In this document: positions 23,079-38,000 of the stretch, piece after piece
Numbering within the stretch: the first letter of the stretch is position 1
How the letters are laid out: each line of letters starts with the position of its first letter
Notes under the pieces: model-generated
Database searches by the model: none
What the model was told of the DNA's origin: nothing
What the model saw: only the letters and a program-made list of their open reading frames with translations
Translations under genes and position numbers: made by a program
DNA from: Cladorhizidae sp. MBARI D1340-BT2
Lineage: Eukaryota; Porifera; Demospongiae; Poecilosclerida; Cladorhizidae
DNA length: 64,000 nucleotides
NCBI GenBank assembly: GCA_028752905.1
Contig: JAQNBH010000011.1
Coordinates: 1,327,879-1,391,878 of the forward strand
Reading direction: 5' to 3'

Positions 23079-26000
23079 CTGAATACACAGAAAGACGAGC
23101 ATAAATATCTCAAGTGACTTGCCACATATATATATACATAGTACAGATACTCCGCAAGCTTTGTCTAGGTTAAAACTTCAGTCCTGTTGGGTTACCCTCA
23201 TCTCTCTCGGGGCCTTAGCATGCCACAACATATTTAGCATGGCATATAGATCCAAGTCAAAATACACTGTTGTTGTCTCTAGTGTAGCTTATTTCAGATT
23301 GGTATTCATCAGCGTACTTGTTGCAGTTACCTTGATGTAAAATTCATGACGTGTGTGTGGTGTGTGTTTATATAACATTTATATTTCAATGGTGAAAACT
23401 AAAGGCACATGCATTCATAAATAATACCATGTGAGATAGTAAAAGAAACAATTTGTCAACGACAGAAGCACAAGTGAATTAGGACAACCTGTTGGAAATA
23501 GCATTCACATATCCAAGCTGCAACTGGTTTACTAAATCCCCTTCACTCACCGAGCTGCCAGTAATCTCTTCTCTGCTTCCTCAATCTCCCCCGTCTCTAT
23601 GAGGAGCAGGCCTAGCTCTGCACTCGCTGCTGGTATGGTATACTTATCATGTTCCAGCAACTTCTCGCTCCTAAAAATGGTCAAGTCTAGTTTGACATCA
23701 GACAACCAACCAACCACATGCATCTAAAAATAGCAGGAAAAAAAAAATGTTCCTACTTGGGGAGGGAGGGACGACAGGGGTGGGGTACAAAGTGTCCAAC
23801 TTCATGGCATTATTGGCCAACAATAGAATTTTGATATTACAATGGGATTATTCTCTCTAGCTACATATATGGATGTGTTTTATGAATGTCATGTATTTGT
23901 GGCAGGTGCTTTAATAGCAGCAATTGTTAACACAGCAGTCATACAATTACTAATTAACAGTCACTTGCATTTATATTTGCATTTGATTTTGTGCACGGGT
24001 CAACTAGTCATGGACAACGATAAATGGAGGGGAAAACCAGTCCATGTCCCAATTCTAAACCTGACCCTGGCATGTGGGAACTGCTACTGGTGGGTGCCTA
24101 GGGCCCTCTCATAGGAAGCCAAGCAGCTGGGTGCCTTGGCCCCACATACATTCTATTAGTGACTGAAATACCTTTAGCCAGGACCACCTCTAGCTAGGAC
24201 CACTTCCAGCCAGGCCCACTTCTAGCCTGGCCCACTTCTAGCCAAGACCTTCCAGCCAAGACCACTTACAACCAGGCCCACTTCCAGCCAGGCCCACTTC
24301 TAGCCAAGACCACTTCCAGCCAAGACCACTTACAACCAGGCCCACTTCCAGCCAGGACCACTTCTAGCCAGGACCACTTCCAGCCAGGACCACTTCTAGT
24401 GTAATTATAATTACCATGCCATCCATCCCGCAGAAAATGGGCAGCTACAGCTTCTATGCAAGAGGGCATAGGGATGGAATGGATTTAAAAACATCACCTG
24501 ATGATGTGCAGTATGAATGACCCAAAGGTCACCTGAGTAGACTCGTGTCACAAAATATATTACCATATTGGCTATGACTAGATATTGCACCAGTCCCAAC
24601 CCAAGCAATCATTGAAGTCGACATAATGGATCATGGGAAGGCCTATGGAATTCTTGTGGCATGAAGACTATGCTGAGTGAAACTGAAACTTCGTGGAATA
24701 ATAATGCAGAAACATTTACAGCGGCATTCGTTCATGAGAAAGGAATGTTTCACTTATTAACACCTGTATACATAAGCACAGATACACCACAAGCTTTGTC
24801 TAGGTTCAAACTTCAGTCCTGTTGGGTTACCCTCATCTCTCTCGTGCGTCCATCAGCCAATCAAAAGGCTAATAATTAATAATGACAAATAAACACACCC
24901 CAGACAAATAACAAATAACCATAACACAATGAGCAATTTAATTAAGCCTACTTGGCAATCACGTTGAGCAGAGTGACCTTGGCAGGATCGTATCTGCCCA
25001 GAACTCGCAGGATAGAGCCTTTCATCAGACTTGCCACACACCAATCTCCCTCGTAACAAGGGTTACCCCCTAATCAAGCATAGATTATTATTATACCTGG
25101 GACTAATTTAAGGCTTGAAAAATGTCCATCCATAAAATGACCAGAACAAGAAGTTATTAGCACATGCTTTTCATGTGATCTTTCAAGCCCGTACTTTGTG
25201 GTGCTTTAAATATTCACCTTTAGTCTGTTCAACAACCACCAGTTCCTCTTCTACTTGTGTGAGCAAGTTTTGGAGAAGAGCCGGGTTCTCTTTGAGGAGA
25301 AGAAAGGCATTATGAGAGTAGATCAGCTCCTAAGATGAGCGAGGAGAGAAGAAGGTGTGTGTGGGAGGGAGGGACAATGAGACGTATTTGTAGGAGTTCA
25401 ATGGAAATCAAGGCAAGCTAAAGCTAGGCTACTTGATATTTCTGTAACAGAACACACAATTCACAGACTATACTGGACAACAGTGATAGTCAAGTCATTA
25501 GTACGTATGTCCATACATGGCCTTACAAGTCTGCTTGGTGGCCATCCCAAACTGAGATATGTGGACGGTTTTTCAAGCAAATATTTGCAAAGTGATTTGA
25601 CACTTGATACTTCCACCACTTCATTATGTTGATGAAGAATCGGCTGAACACTTCACCAACACACACACACCACTCATCTCTAGGAAGACAGACCCTATCA
25701 ATTCAAATAACTATGTTTTTGATCACGTCATCTGGTCATGGAGCCAGCAGACTTTTGTGTGCATATGTGTGCTCCCATGAGCATAGTCGCTGCCACCAGA
25801 CACCAGTTGGGACGAGAACGGTGCTTGCAACTCAACTAATCTAGTTACGATGATTGTAAACACTTGCAAGGGCCTTGCTTTGGCGGGTGAAGCAAGTCCC
25901 CCACATGGGCTAGTTGATGGGCTAAGTTGAACAGAAGTTTATGTATGCAAACACGCTGCCTATCTATCTATCTATTGTCATCGTACATAAATCATCCACC

Positions 26001-29000
26001 ATAAAGATGAACGTTCGTCCGCCCGTCCGCTTCAGGTTCCAGCTCGAGCATGCATGTAAAAGGAACAGGTTGTCCAGAATGCATGAGAATGTCAAAAAGG
26101 TGCAAAGACACGAACACAGGTGTATATACCACAACACAAACAAGATACTTTGATGATGCCAGACGCTCTCACAGTCACACAAAAACATTCCCTTACCCCC
26201 AAACAGGAATCTTTCACTTGTGCTACTTACCATCCCACAGAGTGGAAGCTTGTCTCCAGCCAGAAACCTTTCTGCCTTTGAGACCACAAATTTCTCTATG
26301 GAGATGCTCTTGCCAGCTATGCGTTGCTTCAGATGTGGTACATTCCTGCACGTTATCATGTGGTGAAAAGAGGTCAATAGAATGTGCACACTATGACCAG
26401 ATAGGCTGCAGGTGAGAGATTTAGGGCGGGCACTAGTCACGTAATTTGGTCACACACTTTCTCAGTCCCACCTCTCTGATCTCCTTACCACAGAAATACT
26501 ACGACAACCTGACCAGTTCATAGTACATCTTCTGAAGAAGGCCATGCAGAAGTTAACAATGTTTGTTAGACAATGTTAATGCAAAAAAAAAAAGTGCTTT
26601 GCTAAGCAAGGGCATATCTTGAAAATGGATAACAAACAGCACTTTTATGGCCCGGCCATTCATGCCACACAGTGCTTCTGATTCAACCACCTGCAGTGCT
26701 AAATGGTCACCACAAGCTAAGGTAACTACAGAGTTATTTGAGGCTTGAGGCAATGAATATGTTCATGAGCAATGGTATGTCAAGAAGATATTCACACCAC
26801 ACACACTTGCTAAAAATAGAGTGCTTTCCATGTTCCCTTCTTACCAGCAAAACATGTTGCTCAGAAGTAGTCCTGGAGACAGGTTTTCCTGCCAATGCTC
26901 CCAGCATACTGTTCTGGTTCCATACATGCAAGCAGACACTCAGAGTGGATGCTGTGCCATTCAAGAGGGCCAGGTAGCCATGACAAGCTACATTGCAGAC
27001 ACTGGCCAGGCACCATGCTGGCATTTCCTAGGAGAAGTCTGAAAGGACCGAGGCAGCTGCTATTTTGTATAGTGAGTGGCTCAGACAAGCAGCTGTGCTA
27101 TTCTACCTGGGGCTAGCCCTAGCTGAAATCTACTAATTGGAATTAATCTGGCTAAGCCACCAGCAGTACATAGCAGCTAACTAGACCTCTATCAGGGAAT
27201 CTCAATTTGTCTCGTAATCATGGTAACCCCTAGCAAAAAAGCAGATTAATGAAAACATTATCTAGTGTTGTTATGAGTCATATTATCAGGGAGAAAATAT
27301 TTGGAAGGGATGCAGGTCATGGATACATGGGTGCAGGACCAGTATGCTGAGATCATTGGCAACAAAGCCAGTCACCAAGACTACAACCCTATATATTTAT
27401 GTATATATTTTGCTGGTAAAGGAGCCTACATAGAAATAACTCAATTTTAATGGATGCATTGGAGCAGCTAGAAATTCCATGAAATTATCAAGGTCTAGGC
27501 AAGTAGATTGAAAGTAGAGGGTCAAAGATCAGCAGACCACAATACCTCCATCATGAATATAATTATAGGTAGTCTGCAATTAATGAAATGTGAAGCTGTG
27601 GATTTGTAGCCTGTGATTAAAGAGGTTAAAATAGTCGATGTAATTTGTAGTCTGCAATTCCTTATCCATGGTGCAAGAGAGTAGTAATATATATATATAT
27701 ATATATTTAGCCTTGCATGTTGTCATAATGGGCCCAGACTTCATGTGATAACTGCATACTTGAGAGAACATGATTTGCTAACTGAACACGCTCCATCATT
27801 TTGTCTTGGAGAAAGTAAGAGGTTATGGATAGTTCTTTTTTGTTACTGGTATGCCTATACTGGTGGGTATGCTCTCTGCTTCTTTGTGTCTGCAGTGATG
27901 ACACAGAGCAGAGCTATTAGGCTCTTATTAGTTGCTGGTAGTTGCTATACGATTATGTGCCAAACAAATAGCTTACAATGCTGAGGCTTTTAAAGAGACT
28001 CGCTTGTGATCCAAACACTGCAAGTCCACTGACTGGCCCACTTATGCCTCGTCAGCTGTATTGGTGCAGCTACAAGAACTTCATGCAGACTTATGCTCTG
28101 CTAATATGCACACACACGTGTAGACAGTGCACCTAATGGGGGGAGCACTGCAATTGCACGAGAGTTGCATGTCAGCTCTGCATTATAACTAATTTGTTTG
28201 AATTCCTATTTAATTGGTAGTGCACACACACACACACAAGGAACATGCTAGGTTAATGGTACCCCTGCCTGCCTATCCCTGCGCAGGTGTGCCAGTGGTC
28301 CAGTTTGCTTGTGTAGCAAGTGCAGGCCGCCACGCATATGGGCTTCGACTGGTCCTCATGTCACTCTCCCCCTACCCACCACCACACGCACAGAGACTCC
28401 TTTATAGACGTCACCTTCTCGGCCAAACATTACAGCCTCTTTAGGTGAAGGGGTCGACCAAACTTCTTCTCACTCTACCAGGCAGACACACTATTGCCTG
28501 GTTCTCCTGTGGCTGCATGTTCCCAGGCTATGCTCTGACAATGTCCAATAACTGGTAGCTTTGCTATGACCTTTTCAATATACTAAGCTTCTTTCCAATG
28601 CTGCCTTGTGGAGGTGTGGTCACACACATGCTTTCACTCATGACAACGAGAGGCTGCTGGACTGGAGGTGTGGTCACACACATGCTTTCACTCATGACAA
28701 AGAAGAGGCCACCTATATTTTACACACCATCACACACACACAGGAGAGGAAGGCGACCAACAATGGAGAGAGAAGCGGCAGCTGCAATATTTACAGGCAT
28801 TTATAGATGTGAAGCAGCTGGCAAGAGTTCTCTACATGTGGGTACATAATCTCTACATGTGTGTACATAATCTCTACATGGCCTTTTCACTGGAATATTC
28901 ACCTGTAGCCCAGACAGGCCTTCATGGCTCCTCACAACAACCACACAATAGTACTGAAGAAGGTGCTATACAAACACTGGGTGCATGCAGAGAAGGCACA

Positions 29001-32000
29001 CACTATCTGCTGAAATAACACACCCTAAGAAAATACCGAGCCCATGCCTGAAAACCACACCCCCTAGGTAAATGCTGCGATGCTAAAGAAGAGTCCACAC
29101 TATGAGGTACGGCTCGTCACATGTAGCAAATGGAAAAACAAACTCGAGTTCTGTAAAAAGAAGACGCATGGAGGTTAGCGATGGGTGACGATGGAATGTG
29201 TTAATGTTCAAAAATATTGTCAAGGCAAAGTGCCTGTTTATCACTGCCTCCTCTCCAGCAGGCAGTGAGAATTGACGCTGGCATTAGACAGATGTCAACA
29301 CACTCTGGAGTTGCAGAGCGACATTTTTGGCAGATGCAAATATTGCTAAGAAGGGTCTATAAGAGAAGCTATGTAGTAGACTATAGGTCTACCTATCCAC
29401 ACTGGCATTGAACAACATGCCACAAGCCTGTTCACACCTAAAACACTGGCGGGGTTATTTGGAGTGACACGTCCAAAAATGGGCAGAGTTGAGGTGAGAA
29501 ACTAGCTTGAAGCAGGTTCCTGTGTGCCAGCTGCCTTTAGTCTGCATGCCCTTGGCAATCCTTCTCTCCCATGCACAGCATAGGCTTTTCTTTACCTTCT
29601 AAATAAAAATAATGAATGTTTTGTGGTGTGCACAGGAGAGATCCCCCCCAGCTGGCATGCAGCTGGGGATGGTGGGATGTTTGGTTTGCCCAAAACAATT
29701 ATCTTAGTCCACCCACTTATAATAATCATTTCAAGCGAAAATGATCTCAGCTTTTGAAGGAGAACTCTTTGTGAAGTTCTCTAACTCTCACACAAGATGA
29801 ACTATTCCCATTTAGCTGTTATTCTACGTTCCTTTCTGGCACTCACTTCATCATTGTTGCAATGTCTTTGTCACTAACCACATATCCTTCTCTGGCTACA
29901 TGCCCGCCGGCTAATCCAGCCACTTGAGGAGAGGACGAGAGAGATGAAGGGTTAAGTTCAGAGCCAGATACTGTTGGCAGAGCTAAGGAAGAATGCCTTC
30001 TCTCCATCAGCAAAAAGCTTGCCTTCATGTAGAGGAAAGAGGCCTGCAAGAAAGGGGAGGAGAGGAGGAGGAGAGGAGGAGAAAGGAGAGGGGAGGAGAA
30101 GCAAGGGAGGAGAGGAGGGGGAGAGGAGGAGCAAGGGAGGAGAGGAGGAGAGGAGGAGAAAGGAGAGGGGAGGAGAAAGAACAAGAGAAACAGGGGAAGG
30201 AGGAAGGTAAGTAGTAGAGAGGTGAGGGAGGCAGGAAGGAAAAACACTGAGAGAGGAAAGAAGAGACAAAAGGAGGCAGGGTCAAAGTCCTTTGAGGCTA
30301 GTCCTCTTGTTAACAACTAGTAAACCAATTAGTGCTGTCAAGGATGAGTGACAGGCGATGAGGGCTTGTCTGCCACAAACAACACTGATCCTGTCAAGAG
30401 GAAAATTAGAACCTGGAGGACACCTCATTCTTGCATGATTGCTAATAGTTGAAGTACTCGACAGCTGCTGGTTTAGACACGATTCACTGCCTCCAGTCAA
30501 ACAAGGATAGGGGACAACCTAGAAACACCAGCTATGCTACTCTAGGGAATGCCCACCTAATAGCAGTTTCAAGACATGGCAAACATGTCTCTCCTCGCAC
30601 TGTTTCTCTCCCTCTCCTAACTCCTCCTTCCATCACTCTCTCCACACTTCTCCCATCCCATCCCCCTTCTCTAGACTTCTCTTCACCACCTCACCTCCCA
30701 CTCACTAACCTTCGACCAATTGCTCTCCTGATAGAGCAGAGCAGAATATTTAGCTGCCTCTCCCCACTCAGCTTTGAGGCTGAAAGTAAGTAAGCACAAA
30801 ATCAATAAACAGAGTGATGTACATGCATAGAGTCATGTGACTTGCTACTGAATGTGGCTGAGTGTGTATCTCACCAGTGGCACCAGGACAACTCCCACCA
30901 GTATAACTGACGCACCTGCTGCCACTCATCCTGGGAGTCAATAGCAGTGTGGAAGGCAAGAATGGCCTGCGAGGTAGAGGGACAGAAGGGGAAGGCATGA
31001 GGGAGGGAGGATGGACGTGGCCTGTATTACAGGGGAGGGGAGGAGGAGAATGTGGCACAAGTCCACACACATCTATAGTATTCCCAAACGTGTCTACAGG
31101 GAAGCACACTGGCTAGCCTACAGCTGCAGCAAGCCTTCATCACCAACACAGCCATTAAAGAACTATTTTGCCTGTTATACCAGAGCAAGTAGCAGTGATC
31201 TTGCATCAAACTAGTCACTGAGAAAAGAGTGACTGTCCCTGAACAAATAGGAAGGGAAATATCTCAGCATTGATGGTTGAGTACGGGGGGGGGGGGGGGG
31301 GGGGGGAATTGAATTGTTATGCATATTTCTATTCTGGCGACCAAGCAGCTCTGGAGCAGCAGAGGATGACCAAGCCAGCTCTAGAGCAGCAGAGGATAAC
31401 CAAGCCAGCTCTAGAGCAGCAGAGGATGACCAAGCCAGCTCTAGAAGAGCAGAGCAGGCAGCTCTAGAGCAGCAGAGGATGACCAAGCCAGCTTTAGAAG
31501 AGCAGAGCAGGATGACCAAGCCAGCTCTAGAGCAGCAGAGGATGACCAAGCCAGCTCTAGAGCAGCAGAACAGGATGACCAAGCCAGCTCTAGAGCAGCA
31601 GAGGATGACCAAGCCAGCTCTAGAGCAGCAGAGGATGACCAAGCCAGCTCTAGAAGAACAGCAGAGGATGACCAAGCCAGCTCTAGAAGAGCAGCAGAGG
31701 ATGACCAAGCCAGCTCTAGAGCAGAAGAGTAGGATGACCACACCAGCTCTAGAGCAGCAGAGGATGACCAAGCCAGCTCTAGAAGAGCAGAGCAGGCAGC
31801 TCTAGAGCAGCAGAGGATGACCAAGCCAACTTTAGAAGAGCAGAGCAGGATGACCAAGCCAGCTCTAGAGCAGCAGAACAGTATGATCAAGCCAGCTCTA
31901 GAGCAGCAGAACAGGATGACCAAGCCAGCTCTAGAGCAGCAGAGGATGACCAAGCCAGCTCTAGAGCAGCAGAGGATGACCAAGCCAGCTCTAGAGCAGC

Positions 32001-35000
32001 AGAGGATGACCAAGCCAGCTCTAGAGCAGCAGAGGATGACCAAGCCAGCTCTAGAGCAGCAGAGGATGACCAAGCCAGCTCTAGAAGAGCAGAGCAGGAT
32101 GACCAAGCCAGCTCTAGAGCAGCAGAGGACGACCAAGCCAGCTCTAGAAGAGCAGCAGAGGATGACCAAGCCAGCTCTAGAAGAGCAGAGCAGGATGACC
32201 AAGCCAGCTCTAGAGCAGCAGAGGACGACCAAGCCAGCTCTAGAAGAGCAGCAGAGGATGACCAAGCCAGCTCTAGAGCAGCAGAGGATGACCAAGCCAG
32301 CTCTAGAGCAGCAGAGGAGGATGACCAAGCCAGCTCTAGAGCAGCAGAGGAGGATGACCAAGCCAGCTCTAGAGCAGCAGAGGATGACCAAGCCAGCTCT
32401 AGAGCAGCAGAGGAGGATGACCAAGCCAGCTCTAGAAGAGCAGAGCAGGATGACCAAGCCAGCTCTAGAGCAGCAGAGGACGACCAAGCCAGCTCTAGAA
32501 GAGCAGCAGAGGATGACCAAGCCAGCTCTAGAAGAGCAGAGCAGGATGACCAAGCCAGCTCTAGAGCAGCAGAGGACGACCAAGCCAGCTCTAGAAGAGC
32601 AGCAGAGGATGACCAAGCCAGCTCTAGAGCAGCAGAGGATGACCAAGCCAGCTCTAGAGCAGCAGAGGAGGATGACCAAGCCAGCTCTAGAGCAGCAGAG
32701 GATGACCAAGCCAGCTCTAGAGCAGCAGAGGATGACCAAGCCAGCTCTAGAGCAGCAGAGGAGGATGACCAAGCCAGCTCTAGAGCAGCAGAGGAGGATG
32801 ACCAAGCCAGCTCTAGAGCAGCAGAGGATGACCAAGCCAGCTCTAGAAGAGCAGCAGAGGATGACCAAGCCAGCTCTAGAGCAGCAGAGGATGACCAAGC
32901 CAGCTCTAGAGCAGCAGAACAGTATGATCAAGCCAGCTCTAGAGCAGCAGAACAGTATGATCAAGCCAGCTCTAGAGCAGCAGAGGATGACCAAGCCAGC
33001 TCTAGAGCAGCAGAGGATGACCAAGCCAGCTCTAGAGCAGCAGAGGATGACCAAGCCAGCTCTAGAGCAGCAGAGGATGACCAAGCCAGCTCTAGAAGAG
33101 CAGAGCAGGATGACCAAGCCAGCTCTAGAGCAGCAGAGGACGACCAAGCCAGCTCTAGAAGAGCAGCAGAGGATGACCAAGCCAGCTCTAGAAGAGCAGA
33201 GCAGGATGACCAAGCCAGCTCTAGAGCAGCAGAGGACGACCAAGCCAGCTCTAGAAGAGCAGCAGAGGATGACCAAGCCAGCTCTAGAGCAGCAGAGGAT
33301 GACCAAGCCAGCTCTAGAGCAGCAGAGGAGGATGACCAAGCCAGCTCTAGAGCAGCAGAGGAGGATGACCAAGCCAGCTCTAGAGCAGCAGAGGATGACC
33401 AAGCCAGCTCTAGAGCAGCAGAGGAGGATGACCAAGCCAGCTCTAGAGCAGCAGAGGAGGATGACCAAGCCAGCTCTAGAGCAGCAGAGGATGACCAAGC
33501 CAGCTCTAGAAGAGCAGAGCAGGATGACCAAGCCAGCTCTAGAGCAGCAGAGGACGACCAAGCCAGCTCTAGAGCAGCAGAGGAGGATGACCAAGCCAGC
33601 TCTAGAGCAGCAGAGGAGGATGACCAAGCCAGCTCTAGAGCAGCAGAGGATGACCAAGCAAGCTCTAGAAGAGCAGAGCAGGATGACCAAGCCAGCTCTA
33701 GAGCAGCAGAGGACGACCAAGCCAGCTCTAGAAGAGCAGAGCAGGATGACCAAGCCAGCTCTAGAGCAGCAGAGGACGACCAAGCCAGCTCTAGAAGAGC
33801 AGCAGAGGATGACCAAGCCAGCTCTAGAGCAGCAGAGGATGACCAAGCCAGCTCTAGAAGAGCAGAGCAGGATGACCAAGCCAGCTCTAGAGCAGGATGA
33901 CCACACCAGCTCTAGAGCAGCAGAGGATGACCAAGCCAGCTCTAGAAGAGCAGGATTAAGCAACAACAAAAAAACCTTCTAGTTTGGAAGGACTTAGCAC
34001 CATTTTCCTGGTCATTCTCCTGTTGGTCATACTGGCCATGGTGGTACAATCAGACAATCCTATACAGTACCTGGAAAAGATTTTTTTTTAAATAAGTTAC
34101 CACATAAGCAACGAGTGACGGTTATCTGGAAAGCTGCACTGATGTTTCCAACTGGCTCTACTAGAAAATTCCTTCAGGCCTTCGAGCAGTGCAGGTGAAG
34201 GGGCACAGGATTCCAGGGATTCCAGGGATTAACACACACACGAAGGCCCTCGAGCAGTGCAGGTGAAGTGGCACAGGATTCCAGGGATTAACACACACAC
34301 GAAGGCCCTCGAGCAGTGCAGGTGAAGTGGCACAGGATTCCAGGGATTCCAGGGATTAACACACACACGAAGGCCCTCGAGCAGTGCAGGTGAAGGGGCA
34401 CAGGATTCCAGGGATTAACACACACACGAAGGCCCTCGAGCAGTGCAGGTGAAGTGGCACAGGATTCCAGGGATTCCAGGGATTAACACACACACACGAA
34501 GGCCCTCGAACAGTGCAGGTGAAGTGGCACAGGATTCCAGGGATTAACACACACACGAAGGCCCTTGAGCAGTGCAGGTGAAGTGGCACAGGATTCCAGG
34601 GATTCCAGGGATTAACACACACACGAAGGAACTGACAAGAAATTAACACACAGCCTTTCCACTTGATGGACATTGGTCTTGACTCTTAAACAAAGACTTG
34701 GTTGCTTTATCCTGCTTTACTGGCTCCATGAAAGAGCTGTCTGTGAGCTATGTCTGTCCTGTTGCAGGGCACCCAGATGCTCCCCAGAGGATAGCCTCAA
34801 GCACTTCATTTCACTCCTACAAAAGTTGTCTTAGACTTGAGAGGTACAACTTGAGGGCTACCACTAGCTCACTTCAGGCCCACTTATCCCACCACTTACA
34901 CAAGCACACACACACACACAAGCTTGTTGCCTTGTGCTTGACACACAGCAAGTCAAGCAGCAAGGCAGACTTCTTGGCTCATTTGTATTAGGTATCTTTC

Positions 35001-38000
35001 CCATCTGCACCAACCATTTCATCATTTCTTCAGAAATGTAACCTCCCTCTAATTTTGGTGAGTAGGTAAATTCATGGATTGGGTGTTTGATAATTAACTG
35101 GCTAGTTTCTTGCTCATTGCAGAGAAGTGGAGCAGAACTGAAGTAAGACCAAGCAAGCCACCATCAGACCAAGCCCACTGGCACACACACCTAATGGTGC
35201 ACATCCATAGATAGCCATAACTCAAACAACAGCGGACTCCAAAGGGCCACACTAATTAACAACATCAACTCATCTTAGGACTTCGTGAATAGTGAATATT
35301 GGAACAATCACACCCTCCACTGTGCCATCTGTCGCGCCCTCCCTCATTAAAAACACTCTGACAATTTCTGCATGATATGCACAGATGAAGGAGGAGGGAG
35401 GGTTGGCGGGCGGGCCTTCACGTCAGCAGCCATGGGTGAGCTCATTCTTTACAAGAAGTCAGAAGTTGGGCGGACAGACAGGGACTTTGTTAAGTTCCAG
35501 GCAGGGACAAGGCAATGACATCACCCAGATGTGCACCACAATGCAGGTGCACTGCCCACACCAACACCCACACACATTCTGCACTGCATAGCTAATGAGC
35601 CAGATACACACCCCCAGTGAGTGCCAATATCATTTTCTAAAAATACATAGCACATGTGTGCATTATATACACAACTACACCATGGATATACATAGCACAT
35701 GTGTGCATTATTATATACAACTACACCATGGATATACATAGCACATGTGTGCATTATATATACAACTACACCATGGATATACATAGCACATGTGTGCATT
35801 ATATACACAACTACACCATGGATATACATAGCACATGTGTGCATTATTATATACACAACTACACCATGGATATACATAGCACATGTGTGCATTATATACA
35901 CAACTACACCATGGATATACATAGCACATGTGTGCATTATATATACAACTACACCATGGATATACATAGCACATGTGTGCATTATATACACAACTACACC
36001 ATGGATATACATAGCACATGTGTGCATTATATATACAACTACACCATGGATATGCATAGCACATGTGTGCATTATATATACAACTACACCATGGATATAC
36101 ATAGCACATGTGTGCATTATTATATACACAACTACACCATGGATATACATAGCACATGTGTGCATTATATACACAACTACACCATGGATATACATAGCAT
36201 GTGTGCATTATATACACAACTACACCATGGATATACATAGCACATGTGTGCATTATATATACAACTACACCATGGATATACATAGCACATGTGTGCATTA
36301 TATATACAACTACACCATGGATATACATAGCACATGTGTGCATTATATATACAACTACACCATGGATATACATAGCACATGTGTGCATTATATACACAAC
36401 TACACCATGGATATACATAGCACATGTGTGCATTATATACACAACTACACCATGGATATACATAGCACATGTGCATTATATATACAACTACACCATGGAT
36501 ATACATAGCACATGTGTGCATTATTATATACACAACTACACCATGGATATACATAGCACATGTGTGCATTATATATACAACTACACCATGGATATGCATA
36601 GCACATGTGCATTATATACACAACTACACCATGGATATGCATAGCACATGTGTGCATTATATATACAACTACACCATGGATATACATAGCACATGTGTGC
36701 ATTATTATATACACAACTACACCATGGATATACATAGCACATGTGTGCATTATATATACAACTACACCATGGATATACATAGCACATGTGTGCATTATAT
36801 ACACAACTACACCATGGATATACATAGCACATGTGTGCATTATATATACAACTACACCATGGATATACATAGCACATGTGTGCATTATATACACAACTAC
36901 ACCATGGATATACATAGCACATGTGTGCATTATATATACAACTACACCATGGATATACATAGCACATGTGTGCATTATATATACAACTACACCATGGATA
37001 TACATAGCACATGTGTGCATTATATATACAACTACACCATGGATATACATAGCACATGTGTGCATTATATATACAACTACACCATGGATATACATAGCAC
37101 ATGTGTGCATTATTATATACAACTACACCATGGATATACATAGCACATGTGTGCATTATATATACAACTACACCATGGATATACATAGCACATGTGTGCA
37201 TTATTATATACAACTACACCATGGATATACATAGCACATGTGTGCATTATTATATACAACTACACCATGGATATACATAGCACATGTGTGCATTATATAT
37301 ACAACTACACCATGGATATACATAGCACATGTGTGCATTATATATACAACTACACCATGGATATACATAGCACATGTGTGCATTATATACACAACTACAC
37401 CATGGATATACATAGCACATGTGTGCATTATATATACAACTACACCATGGATATACATAGCACATGTGTGCATTATATATACAACTACACCATGGATATA
37501 CATAGCACATGTGTGCATTATATATACAACTACACCATGGATATACATAGCACATGTGTGCATTATATATACAACTACACCATGGATATACATAGCACAT
37601 GTGTGCATTATATATACAACTACACCATGGATATACATAGCACATGTGTGCATTATATATACAACTAAATCATTTACAACATATTATGCAAATCCCTGCC
37701 ACCTGGAATTCCTAATTACTGTTTTGGCTACACCCGTGCAATTAATGAGGTGGGGAAAGACCAACTTTATTACATCATGTCAGAACAAACTCTTGGGGAA
37801 CTGGCTCTCGGTGGTTGTGTCATATATATTGCTATTGGCTGCTGCTGTTGCACAGTTTTGTTTTATACACGAGTTCTTTCTGGGGAGGGGGTGTTTGATG
37901 AGCTACACCCACTTATGCAAAGGTAGCACTTAGTAATAGAAGTGGGAATTGATTGATGCTTCCGCTGAAGAAAACTTCTGACACCAAGAATAAGGGCTAA

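Noticed and set aside
26553..27088. Minus-strand frames (VVESEALCGMNGRAIKVL; LLGNASMVPGQCLQCS) as extra TTC39 exons
   Set aside because: Exons g and h join directly in phase and match the family without a gap, so no exon is missing here.
31441..33982. Possible 842- and 721-residue repeat proteins
   Set aside because: Both lie in the 30-bp minisatellite within a TTC39 intron, on opposite strands, without splice sites, start context or unique flanking sequence.
35521..37933. Histidine/tyrosine-rich repeat proteins
   Set aside because: Artefacts of a 45-bp satellite whose length is a multiple of three; open in many frames and both strands.
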